Positions 8,601 through 14,494 of a stretch of 20,137 nt of DNA are shown here, in pieces. Position numbers and translations under genes: made by a program. The stretch is taken from NCBI GenBank assembly GCA_017861495.1, contig JAGFXW010000011.1, forward strand, positions 1 to 20,137, written 5' to 3'. Source of the DNA: Bacillota bacterium (GTDB lineage: Bacteria; Bacillota_C; Negativicutes; CTSoil-072). The notes beneath the pieces were generated by a model, which made no database searches, was not told where the DNA came from, and saw only the letters and a list, made by a program, of their open reading frames with translations. Position 1 is the stretch's first letter. Every line of letters begins with the position of its first letter.

Positions 8601-9114
8601 GCGAATCTACCAAGTTGCGCCGGCACTTCGCTTCGCAGGGATGGGGGCAAACACGGCCACACACCAGGGGAAACGGGTTGGTGTCTTTAATGACTTTCAA
8701 TGCGGTCTGGAAGTTCCCGATCGCCGCATGGCGGAGGTAAGATTGAATATCGATATTGGCCGGGCAAGTGGTAACACAGGGGGCAACGCAGTCGGCATTA
8801 TGGTCAAACAGTACCTGCTCCAATCGAATTTTCCGGTAATGTTCCAAATTAGGACTATTGGTAACGATCACCATATTTTCTTGAACCGGCGTATGACAGG
8901 CTTTCACTTCGCGCGTTCCTATTGAATCATACAGCTCTACCACGCACAAGCCACAGTTGCCATTCGACCGTTCCAAGCGAATATCGTAGCACAGGTGAGG
9001 AACATGGATCCCTTCCTGCAAAAGAGCCTGCAGAATAGTGAGGCCGCTGTATACCTCGATCTCACGTTTATTTACGGTTATTTTTATACGCTTTTTATTT
9101 TTTAATGTTTGCAT
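5662..9114 (-). CDS. Fused NAD(P)H-linked [FeFe]-hydrogenase with GltD-like flavin module
   Basis: The 1150-aa polypeptide combines the parts of an electron-transfer hydrogenase. Residues 10-85 form a [2Fe-2S] domain (C42, C54, C57, C73). Residues 100-190 form a GltD-type Fe-S region (C109, C113, C117, C152, C156, C160, C164, with TNPFPLVCGRVCPHPCE). Residues 203-510 form a flavin/pyridine-nucleotide oxidoreductase with FAD motif GAGPSG (209-214), NAD(P) motif GGGNTAVD (339-346) and VFAGGDCVTGPSTV. C579, C582, C584 and C590 follow, then two ferredoxin clusters (C629/632/635/639 and C672/675/678/682). The H-domain has TSCCPGW (778-784), VPCLAKKFE (834-842) and EVMACPGGCICGAGHP (978-993). A small-subunit-like tail (1003-1052) and a degenerate NuoE-like domain (1075-1135) end the protein. 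Predicted role: NAD(P)H oxidation coupled to H2 formation, or the reverse, in the cytoplasm. AAGGAA lies 9 nt before the ATG. The gene is monocistronic; cofactor preference and direction are inference. Confidence 0.9.
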   Translation of the reverse strand: MQTLKNKKRIKITVNKREIEVYSGLTILQALLQEGIHVPHLCYDIRLERSNGNCGLCVVELYDSIGTREVKACHTPVQENMVIVTNSPNLEHYRKIRLEQVLFDHNADCVAPCVTTCPANIDIQSYLRHAAIGNFQTALKVIKDTNPFPLVCGRVCPHPCEAKCRRNLVDSPVAINHVKRFIADWDVAKEDPWVPAKQPATGKKIAIVGAGPSGLTAAYYSAINGHDVTVFERQNYAGGMMRYGIPEYRLPKATLEKEVDIITRLGVKIMTNKTLGIHIRLDELHKDFDAVYLAIGSWRPTPLQIEGEDLPGVMLGIQYLEQETKQKPMDLGDTVIIIGGGNTAVDCARTAIRKGVKSVKLVYRRTKEEMPAEAYEVEEAIHEGVEMIFLMAPIKITAHEEKKQLHCVRMQLGDPDRSGRRRPVPIEGSETVIEADIIIGAIGQSTNTQFLYHDLPVQLNKWGDIETNPKSSQTSETNVFAGGDCVTGPSTVIQAVGAGRHAAEDIHAYLMTGYVKPQTIDYSCSWGSLEDLPRWEFETMPKMKRAELTALPLEERKNNFREVEAGYDVDTVMAEASRCLECGCSERYSCELRKEATDHNIEYVKPLHERPYIPVVHDHPFIVRDHNKCFSCGRCIAACAEVEGPDILSFYIKNGRQLVGTKSGLPLDETDCVSCGHCVNACPCGALTYISEQGNVFKAINDPEKTVVGFVAPAVRSIISSQYGIPFENASAYLAGVLKKLGFDKIFDFCFAADLTIVEETTEFLNRVARKDRMPQFTSCCPGWVNFVERRYPDLLSHLSTCKSPQQMMGATVKNHYAHLAGVDKQELYVVSIVPCLAKKFEAARMEFAPGGVRDVDAVLTTNDLLEMVKLVRIDPADIALQEFDDPYRQVSGAGVLFGASGGVAEAALRMAVEKLTGNVLEDHLDFEEMRGFEGLKEATVEAHGQKVRVAVVSGLHNAEPIVEKILQGEDVGYDLIEVMACPGGCICGAGHPIPEKVDDLEKRQQVLVNIDKTSKYRKSQENPDILRLYREYYGEANSPVAHKLLHTHYSPVKGDSAFSGIRHKADSVYKVREFTICMCDTCMAQGAIELYEDIVGKIKFLKMDSFIKVKTIRMKETHCTEGIYIALDGQQIKELTLDTIYKSMASHKI

Positions 9115-9209
9115 AGGTCACCATTCCTTTTTTTTATTTAAAAGCAATTTGTCTGGCCTCTTCATCAAAAAATAGCGTATTTATTTTTCTAATTCTGCCG
9201 TTTGTATTT

Positions 9210-9237
9210 ATCGTAACATTTTTTCTGAATTTTGCAA
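9210..9237 (-). promoter_or_regulatory. Possible promoter of the fused hydrogenase gene
   Basis: On the minus strand TTGCAA (9232-9237) and TACGAT (9210-9215) are separated by 16 nt in an AT-rich region about 100 nt before the start codon. Each matches the consensus at 4 of 6 positions, so this is only a candidate. Confidence 0.25.
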
Positions 9238-9363
9238 CTTTTATTGTTTTTATCATAGCTTTGTAAAATTTCTCATTGAAACGTAAAGGAAGTATTTTCT
9301 CAAGCAAGAACAAATCTAACTATAGGGAGACTAGATATCATTTCGCCATTGAGGAGGTTCGCT

Positions 9364-9522
9364 ATGCAAAGTGAAATTTCATCCCGTTTAAAACTTCGCT
9401 ATTCTCCGGTAGCGATCGTATTCATGGACGAAGAACCTGACGATACCCTCAAGTTTCTGAAAGGACGCCGTGTCTGTGTAGTCGCAATAAGCATCCACCC
9501 GCGTAACGAGTGGTTGTCTTAG
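9364..9522 (+). pseudogene. Truncated DUF169-family gene
   Basis: A well-formed Shine-Dalgarno sequence (GAGGAGG, 9351-9357) precedes an ATG and a 52-codon frame. Its first 41 residues look like the N-terminus of DUF169 proteins: RLKLRYSPVAIVFMDEEP, then KFLKGRRVCVVA. From memory the family normally continues with an alanine-rich segment and runs to over 200 aa. Here the similarity stops near 9487, after CVVA, and the frame ends within 12 codons in a hairpin-rich segment. No further DUF169-like sequence follows before prfC. The simplest reading is a gene cut by deletion or insertion that kept its start signals. DUF169 function is not established. Family recognition is from memory of the motif pattern, so it is moderately sure. 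Confidence 0.6.
9495..9513. repeat. Imperfect hairpin at the DUF169 breakpoint
   Basis: CCACCCG (9495-9501) pairs with CGAGTGG (9507-9513) with one mismatch around a 5-nt loop. It begins within ten bases of the point where DUF169 similarity ends. Imperfect terminal palindromes of this kind occur at the ends of IS200/IS605-type elements and their MITE derivatives, but no transposase is present, so the link is only a suggestion. Confidence 0.4.
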
Positions 9523-9534
9523 AACATAAAACAG

Positions 9535-9561
9535 AAGGCTCCGAAATGACTTCGGAGCCTT
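9535..9561 (-). terminator. Intrinsic-terminator-like hairpin
   Basis: An 11-bp perfect stem (AAGGCTCCGAA with TTCGGAGCCTT) encloses a 5-nt loop. On the minus strand CTGTTTTATG follows; on the plus strand no T-run follows. It fits a minus-strand transcript coming from the tRNA-like sequence just upstream, or leftover readthrough from prfC. Confidence 0.5.
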
Positions 9562-9570
9562 GAATTATAA

Positions 9571-9610
9571 GTTGGCACTTGGCACGATTCGAACGTGCGA
9601 GCAACGGATT
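9571..9610 (-). other. tRNA T-arm-like fragment
   Basis: On the minus strand GCACG-TTCGAAT-CGTGC (9582-9598) has the stem length and loop sequence of a tRNA T-arm and is followed by CAAGTGCCA. No matching acceptor 5' strand, anticodon arm or D-arm can be placed in the preceding 80 nt, so this is not an intact tRNA gene. It may be the 3' remnant of a tRNA, as left at integration sites, or a chance resemblance. Confidence 0.35.
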
Positions 9611-9686
9611 ATACAGGCTGTTCAAAAAGGTTAAGATGCTAGGAACGACAATGCTTGCGACACGTACCAAAACATACGCTGGTTAG

Positions 9687-9712
9687 AAAAACCGGCTTAT
9701 ATACCGGTTTTT
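9687..9712 (-). terminator. prfC terminator overlapping its stop codon
   Basis: AAAAACCGG (9687-9695) pairs with CCGGTTTTT (9704-9712) around an 8-nt loop. The TAA of prfC lies within the loop. On the minus strand the T5 tract is part of the descending stem. Confidence 0.65.
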
Positions 9713-11316
9713 TCCGGTGGTACTACCAAAAATGCAATTTTGGGGTTGTTATCGACGGCCCAGCGAAGAGCCCACTCATTCGTGAACAAGGCCACAAATC
9801 GCTGCTTATTGTCGCTGACGAGCATGCCTCGGTCTAATCCTTTTATTGTCCTCGGATCAATCTTCTCGCCATCCATCCATCTTGCCAGTTCAAACGGCAG
9901 GAAATTCATCAATATATCTACGCCGTACTCATTTTTCAACCGGTATTCCAGTACTTCGAACTGCAAATTGCCAACGGTGCCGACAATGACCGTTTCCGCG
10001 CCAACATCAGCCTGATAAAACACCTGGATTGCGCCCTCTTGCGTTAACTGCGTAATCCCTTTGATAAACTGTTTGCGTTTCATGGTGTCTTTGGGTTGGA
10101 CACGGGCAAACCGTTCCGGCGGAAACACCGGAAAATCTTCAAATTTAAAATTCTCGCCCTGCGCGCAAAGCGTATCGCCAATACCAAATACTCCGGGATC
10201 AAACAACCCGACAATATCGCCCGGATACGCCTCTTCAATAATGGTCCGGTCCTGGGCCAAAAACTGCTGAGGCTGCGTAAGTTTGAGCAATTTACCGGAG
10301 CGAACATGCTGTACGGTCATCCCGCGTTCAAATTTGCCAGAGCAAATTCGAATGAAGGCCAGTCGATCGCGGTGGGCCGGATTCATATTCGCTTGAATTT
10401 TGAACACAAACGCGGAAAACTTCTCATTATCCGGTTCAATAATTCCTTCCGAAGACATGCGCGGAGCCGGTGGCGGCGCAAGCCGTAAAAACTCTTCTAA
10501 AAACGGCCGAACGCCGAAATTGGTCATTGCACTGCCGAAAAAGATCGGCGTCAATTCGCCGCGCATTACTCTGTCCAAATCAAAATGGTCGCCTGCCATA
10601 TCCAATAAGCTGATGTCATCGCACAACGCGGCGTGGATATCCGCCCCGATAATTTCTGTAAACGCGGGATCATCCACACTGCCTTTCACCGACGGCAGTG
10701 CCACTTGCCCATGTGATCCGTCTTTTTCAAACAGCTCGATCTGGGCTAATTGGCGGTTGTACACGCCTTGATAGTCCCCGTTGATGCCAATCGGCCAATT
10801 CATGGGATAACTGTTGATGCCCAGCACTTTTTCGATCTCTTCCATCAACTCAAACGGGTTCTTACCGTGCCGGTCCAATTTGTTAACAAAAGTAAAGATC
10901 GGGATGTTCCGTTGTTTACAGACTTTAAATAATTTTTTTGTCTGCGCTTCTACCCCTTTGGCCGCATCAATCAACATTACGGCACTGTCGACAGCCATTA
11001 GGGTTCGGTATGTATCTTCACTGAAGTCCTGGTGACCAGGCGTATCCAGAATATTAATCTCAAAGCCTTCGTACGAAAATTGCAAAACGCTGGACGTTAC
11101 GGAAATCCCCCGTTGTTTCTCGATTTCCATCCAGTCAGATACGGCATGTTTTTGCGCTTTTCGTGATTTTACGGAACCGGCCAAGTGAATGGCGCCTCCG
11201 TATAGCAATAATTTTTCCGTCAAGGTCGTTTTTCCGGCATCCGGGTGCGAAATAATAGCAAATGTCCTGCGACGTTCAATCTCCTGTCGCAAAGCAAGTG
11301 ACTTTGTATCTGCCAT
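9697..11316 (-). CDS. prfC: Peptide chain release factor 3 (RF3)
   Basis: The 539-aa translational GTPase recycles RF1 and RF2 from the ribosome after peptide release. Visible GTPase motifs are G1 SHPDAGKT (residues 23-30), G3 DTPGHQDFSED (91-101) and G4 NKLD (145-148). The switch region DWMEIEKQRGISVTSS and the length of about 530-540 aa are typical of RF3 rather than EF-G. The frame is open for 33 more codons upstream, but the ATG at 11316 has GGAGGAA 5 nt before it and begins directly at the conserved N-terminus (MADTKSLALRQEIERRRTFA). It is likely monocistronic: the lysC terminator lies upstream and its own terminator overlaps the stop codon. A TATAAT box at 11389-11394 is a plausible promoter element. 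Confidence 0.95.
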   Translation of the reverse strand: MADTKSLALRQEIERRRTFAIISHPDAGKTTLTEKLLLYGGAIHLAGSVKSRKAQKHAVSDWMEIEKQRGISVTSSVLQFSYEGFEINILDTPGHQDFSEDTYRTLMAVDSAVMLIDAAKGVEAQTKKLFKVCKQRNIPIFTFVNKLDRHGKNPFELMEEIEKVLGINSYPMNWPIGINGDYQGVYNRQLAQIELFEKDGSHGQVALPSVKGSVDDPAFTEIIGADIHAALCDDISLLDMAGDHFDLDRVMRGELTPIFFGSAMTNFGVRPFLEEFLRLAPPPAPRMSSEGIIEPDNEKFSAFVFKIQANMNPAHRDRLAFIRICSGKFERGMTVQHVRSGKLLKLTQPQQFLAQDRTIIEEAYPGDIVGLFDPGVFGIGDTLCAQGENFKFEDFPVFPPERFARVQPKDTMKRKQFIKGITQLTQEGAIQVFYQADVGAETVIVGTVGNLQFEVLEYRLKNEYGVDILMNFLPFELARWMDGEKIDPRTIKGLDRGMLVSDNKQRFVALFTNEWALRWAVDNNPKIAFLVVPPEKTGI

Positions 11317-11388
11317 GAATGTTCCTCCAGCGTTCATAAAAATAACCTGTTTACGTCGATCAAAAATCTCGTGGTACAAAACAGGCAA

Positions 11389-11417
11389 ATTATATTGTAA
11401 CATATTTTGTAGCAAAA
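11389..11417 (-). promoter_or_regulatory. Possible prfC promoter
   Basis: On the minus strand a perfect TATAAT (11389-11394) lies 17 nt from a weak TTTTGC (11412-11417). It sits about 75 nt before the prfC start and after the lysC terminator. Confidence 0.4.
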
Positions 11418-11450
11418 ATCACAAGGTCTTCCTCGTTGAATGTAAAAAAC

Positions 11451-11482
11451 AAAAAAAGAGAGCCCATTACGAGCTCCCCTCT
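11451..11482 (-). terminator. Intrinsic terminator of the aspartokinase gene
   Basis: On the minus strand GGGGAGC pairs with GCTCTCT (including G-T wobbles) around a 9-nt loop and is followed at once by a run of seven T. It lies 18 nt past the lysC stop. Confidence 0.75.
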
Positions 11483-11499
11483 TGGTACCTCTCTATCTT

Positions 11500-11988
11500 C
11501 TAAGCCTGTTTAAAGAACCGTTGGTGGATTGCATTGACTGCATCCTTCGCGCGATCTTGCTGAACGAGACAGGAAATGCTGATTTCCGAAGTGCTGATCG
11601 CCTCAATATTGATACCGGCATCCGCCAGCGCACCGAACATTTCGGCCGCAATTCCCGGATTCCCCAGCATTCCGGCTCCCACAGCCGATACCTTCGCTAC
11701 ACTTTCGTCAGTTACTATTCCCATCACGCCAATATCTTTTCCGACTTGATCCATAATTCGTTTCACATGGTCCAACTCGGTTTTGGCAACAGTGAACACC
11801 ATATCAATAATATTCTGCTCAGAATTTCGGATGCTTTGCACAATCATATCAACATCAATATGTTCGGCCGCGAGGGCGGAAAAAATTTTGTAAGCAATGC
11901 CGGGTTGATCCGGAACGCCCAAAACAGCAATTTTTGCAACATTATTGTCTTGCGCAACCCCGCGAATGATAAATTCTTTCTCTTCCAT
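11500..11988 (-). CDS. Aspartate kinase beta subunit from an in-frame internal start
   Basis: Inside lysC, AGGGAGG (11997-12003 on the minus strand) stands 8 nt before an in-frame ATG at codon 245. Translation from here would give a 162-aa protein made only of the two ACT domains (MEEKEFIIRGVAQDNN onward). In Bacillus subtilis aspartokinase II the beta subunit is made in this way, from an internal start near codon 246 giving about 163 aa, to form an alpha2-beta2 enzyme. The match in position, length and ribosome binding site makes the same arrangement likely here. Expression itself cannot be seen. Confidence 0.72.
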   Translation of the reverse strand: MEEKEFIIRGVAQDNNVAKIAVLGVPDQPGIAYKIFSALAAEHIDVDMIVQSIRNSEQNIIDMVFTVAKTELDHVKRIMDQVGKDIGVMGIVTDESVAKVSAVGAGMLGNPGIAAEMFGALADAGINIEAISTSEISISCLVQQDRAKDAVNAIHQRFFKQA

Positions 11989-12720
11989 CGTATATTCCTC
12001 CCTGATAATTGTTCCTGATTCATTGGAAAACGTAGAGCGCACATGAATGGGTACGCCATACCGCTTGCCCATTTCTACCGACCGCGGCTGCATGACCACG
12101 GCGCCCAGACGGGCCATCTCCAACATTTCGTTATACGTAATCTCTTTCATTCTCCGGGCTTTGGAAACTACGCGAGGATCCGCAGAATAGACCCCATCCA
12201 CATCGGTAAAGATCTCACAGACATCGGCTTTCAAAGCGCCGGCCAACGCAACGGCCGTCGTATCCGATCCGCCCCGTCCCAACGTAGTGATATCGTTATT
12301 TTGGGTCCGCCCTTGAAAGCCGGCCACAACTACAATCCGGCCTTTAGCCAGTTCTTCCTCGACCCGTGAAGGACATAGTTCCAGAATGCTCGCTTTTGCG
12401 TACGTGTCGGAAGTCTGGATCCCGGCTTGCGGTCCGGTTAAGGAAACCGCATCACGCCCTTTGGCCTGAAACGCCATCGCCAATAACGCAATCGAAACTT
12501 GTTCCCCTGTTGCTAATAACATATCCATTTCGCGCGCACTCCGGTTCGAACTGATCGCATCCGCTAATTGCAGCAAATCATCCGTAGTGTCGCCCATAGC
12601 CGAAACAACAACCACAACTTTGTCTTCCGGGTTTGTCTCGCGAATGACCCGCTCGGCTACTGCCTTTATTTTTTCCGGTGTCGCCACCGAACTGCCGCCA
12701 AATTTTTTGACAACCAGCAT
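11500..12720 (-). CDS. lysC: Aspartate kinase, monofunctional, alpha subunit
   Basis: The 406-aa enzyme phosphorylates L-aspartate, the first step toward lysine/diaminopimelate, threonine and methionine. The amino-acid kinase domain has KKFGGSSV (5-12), LLATGEQVS (68-76), GRGGSDTTAVALA (148-160) and TDVDGVYSADPR (172-183). Two ACT regulatory domains fill residues about 265-405 (VLGVPDQPGIA and VSAVGAGMLGNPGIAAEMF). AGGGGG lies 8 nt before the ATG. Length and layout match the Bacillus LysC alpha chain (408 aa), which is subject to feedback control by an end-product amino acid; which one applies here cannot be read from sequence. No lysine riboswitch is seen in the 300 bp upstream. It is transcribed alone, ending at the terminator at 11451-11482. 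Confidence 0.93.
   Translation of the reverse strand: MLVVKKFGGSSVATPEKIKAVAERVIRETNPEDKVVVVVSAMGDTTDDLLQLADAISSNRSAREMDMLLATGEQVSIALLAMAFQAKGRDAVSLTGPQAGIQTSDTYAKASILELCPSRVEEELAKGRIVVVAGFQGRTQNNDITTLGRGGSDTTAVALAGALKADVCEIFTDVDGVYSADPRVVSKARRMKEITYNEMLEMARLGAVVMQPRSVEMGKRYGVPIHVRSTFSNESGTIIREEYTMEEKEFIIRGVAQDNNVAKIAVLGVPDQPGIAYKIFSALAAEHIDVDMIVQSIRNSEQNIIDMVFTVAKTELDHVKRIMDQVGKDIGVMGIVTDESVAKVSAVGAGMLGNPGIAAEMFGALADAGINIEAISTSEISISCLVQQDRAKDAVNAIHQRFFKQA
11997..12003 (-). promoter_or_regulatory. Internal ribosome binding site within lysC
   Basis: AGGGAGG on the minus strand, 8 nt before the in-frame ATG at 11988. It is a near-perfect Shine-Dalgarno sequence inside a coding region, encoding part of the IIREEY segment. 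Confidence 0.75.
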
Positions 12721-12979
12721 CTTTTATTCCCCCTTTTCTCCTGCTTGCACTAGTAGGCATGGCAATTAGTATTCTCTACATAAATACATTTTCCTTCTCC
12801 CACAGGACATTTCTAAAGTATTTTTCTCATTTTCTTGCAGATTTGTCGTCTCTGTTCCCAATTTTCTTAGCAACGCAAAATCTTTTTCCATAACTTTTTT
12901 CCAATACCTGGACAATTGAATTTTTTCATGGTAAAGTTAAAAATGATCCGAGAAAATAATAACAAGGTACCTTTAATTT
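12721..12979. other. Divergent lysC/pyrP intergenic region
   Basis: The left part is the leader of lysC on the minus strand, where I find no riboswitch or convincing promoter pair. The right part holds the pyrP promoter. No gene is seen. Confidence 0.55.
12909..12937 (+). promoter_or_regulatory. Likely pyrP promoter
   Basis: TGGACA (12909-12914, 5 of 6 to the consensus) and TAAAGT (12932-12937, 4 of 6) are separated by exactly 17 nt. Transcription would start near 12944, about 35 nt before the PyrR-type site, which is the expected layout. Confidence 0.55.
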
Positions 12980-13060
12980 AGTCCAGAGAGGCTAGCAAGG
13001 TGGACATACGGTCAAGTTGTAGTCCTGGCAACAGCCTCTTGCTTAAGTAAGAGGTTTTTA
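12980..13060 (+). promoter_or_regulatory. PyrR-type transcription attenuator in the pyrP leader
   Basis: The leader contains AGTCCAGAGAGGCT (12980-12993), the conserved PyrR-binding-loop sequence of Bacillus pyr leaders. GTCCA (12981-12985) can pair with TGGAC (13001-13005) to form the PyrR-stabilised anti-antiterminator. AGAGGCT (12987-12993) is exactly complementary to AGCCTCT (13033-13039), which forms the antiterminator and destroys the terminator stem at 13035-13054. High UMP/UTP with PyrR would thus stop transcription before pyrP. The PyrR gene is not in the window. Confidence 0.85.
13033..13060 (+). terminator. Attenuator terminator before pyrP
   Basis: CCTCTTGC (13035-13042) pairs with GTAAGAGG (13047-13054) around a TTAA loop, with one G-T wobble, and TTTTTAG follows. 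Its 5' arm is the segment sequestered by the antiterminator. Confidence 0.85.
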
Positions 13061-13095
13061 GTTTGTCCGAAATTATTCTAATAGGAGGAACCACT

Positions 13096-14346
13096 ATGAA
13101 CAAACGGATTATTCAAGTTGAAGAAAAACTCCCCTTATTGCAAACCCTGCCCCTTAGCCTACAGCACTTATTTGCCATGTTTGGCGCTACCGTCCTTGTC
13201 CCTATTTTATTTAAAGTAAATCCTGCTACTATTTTATTGTTTAATGGAATCGGAACCCTCTTATACTTATTTATTTGTAAAGGGAAAATTCCTGCATACC
13301 TTGGTTCGAGTTTCGCGTTCATTTCACCGGTATTCCTGGTTTTGCCGCAATACGGTTATGGAGCGGCACTAGGCGGTTTTATCGTAGTTGGTGCCATCTT
13401 CACGATCGTCGCATTAAGTATTCAACTGATCGGGACCAAATGGATCGACGTTGTGTTCCCCCCGGCGGCCATGGGCGCTATTGTTGCCGTCATCGGTTTG
13501 GAGCTTGCTCCGGTTGCTGCCGATATGGCCGGACTGACTGCGAAAACGCTCGATCCAAAAATCATTACCGTTTCAATTTTTACCCTGTTAGTTACCGTGT
13601 TCGGTTCGATCCTGTTTCGTGGTTTCATGGCGATTATCCCCATCTTGCTTGGCGTAGTGGCAGGATATACGCTTTCCTTAGTAATGGGGATCGTTGATAT
13701 CAGCAAGATCAATGAAGCGGCCTGGTTTGCCCTGCCGACCTTTTATACACCGGAATTCAACTTCAGCGCCATCGCTATTATCATTCCAGCCGCCTTGGTT
13801 GTCATTGCCGAGCATATTGGACATCTTCTAGTAACCGGCAATATTGTCGGCCGTGATTTAACGAAGGATCCGGGTCTTCATCGGTCTCTGCTGGGAAATG
13901 GGTTATCAACAATGCTTTCCGGTTTCTTCGGTTCAACACCGAATACGACGTACGGTGAAAATATCGGTGTTTTAGCCATTACCAAAGTTTACAGTGTTTG
14001 GGTTATCGGCGGTGCGGCAGTTTTGGCGATTATTCTTTCCTTTGTCGGAAAATTAGCGGCAGCAATCCAAACAATCCCTGTTCCGGTCATGGGCGGGGTA
14101 TCACTTCTGTTATTCGGCGTGATTGCCGCATCCGGTATCCGCATGTTGGTTGATTCTAAAATCGATTACAGCAAAGCGCGTAATTTAATTTTGACGTCTA
14201 TAGTATTAGTTATCGGCGTGAGCGGCGCTCATATTACAATCGGAACAGTAACGCTAAAAGGTATGGCCTTAGCCACGATCACATCGATCGTTTTCAGCCT
14301 TTGCTTCAAACTGTTGGATCAGTTTGGACTTACCAACGATCAATAA
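13096..14346 (+). CDS. pyrP: Uracil permease (UraA/PyrP, NCS2 family)
   Basis: The 416-aa integral membrane protein imports uracil with protons. NCS2 features are LQHLFAMFGATVLVPILF near the N-terminus, GSSFAFISPV (70-79), the acidic AEHIGH segment (E239) and STPNTTYGENIG (E288). These two glutamates stand where UraA has its uracil-binding Glu241 and Glu290. The protein is hydrophobic throughout, consistent with the 14-segment fold. The ATG at 13096 is preceded by AGGAGGA at 6 nt; the upstream in-frame ATG at 13063 has no such site and lies just after the attenuator T-run. Control by the PyrR-type attenuator supports a uracil rather than xanthine substrate. It is monocistronic, with a strong terminator downstream. 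Confidence 0.94.
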   Translation: MNKRIIQVEEKLPLLQTLPLSLQHLFAMFGATVLVPILFKVNPATILLFNGIGTLLYLFICKGKIPAYLGSSFAFISPVFLVLPQYGYGAALGGFIVVGAIFTIVALSIQLIGTKWIDVVFPPAAMGAIVAVIGLELAPVAADMAGLTAKTLDPKIITVSIFTLLVTVFGSILFRGFMAIIPILLGVVAGYTLSLVMGIVDISKINEAAWFALPTFYTPEFNFSAIAIIIPAALVVIAEHIGHLLVTGNIVGRDLTKDPGLHRSLLGNGLSTMLSGFFGSTPNTTYGENIGVLAITKVYSVWVIGGAAVLAIILSFVGKLAAAIQTIPVPVMGGVSLLLFGVIAASGIRMLVDSKIDYSKARNLILTSIVLVIGVSGAHITIGTVTLKGMALATITSIVFSLCFKLLDQFGLTNDQ

Positions 14347-14380
14347 TTTCAAGTTTGTTCAAAAATGCATACCAACTTAC

Positions 14381-14418
14381 AAACGGCGGGAAAACTTTTC
14401 AAAGTTTTCCCGCCGTTT
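14381..14418 (+). terminator. pyrP terminator
   Basis: The two 18-nt arms (14381-14398 and 14401-14418) are fully complementary, with core ACGGCGGGAAAAC. The innermost pairs must open to form the loop. TTTTAGG follows on the plus strand. It may also stop convergent yajQ transcripts, though the minus-strand T-run is short. Confidence 0.88.
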
Positions 14419-14494
14419 TAGGCTGTTGATAAACATAACAATCGTATTAATGATATTTTGTCTACAATATGAAACACTGCAAAATCGAGAATGA

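Noticed and set aside
9571..9650. Complete tRNA gene on the minus strand
   Set aside because: Only the T-arm can be folded. No acceptor partner strand, anticodon arm or D-arm is present in the required places.
9449..9670. 73-codon minus-strand frame across the DUF169 scar
   Set aside because: It crosses the breakpoint, the terminator hairpin and the tRNA-like segment, with no ribosome binding site or recognisable protein sequence.
11317..11415. 33-codon N-terminal extension of RF3
   Set aside because: It would include the presumed promoter region, and the ribosome binding site and conserved N-terminus both point to 11316.
12721..12979. Lysine riboswitch upstream of the aspartokinase gene
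   Set aside because: The conserved lysine-element sequences and a following terminator on the minus strand are absent.
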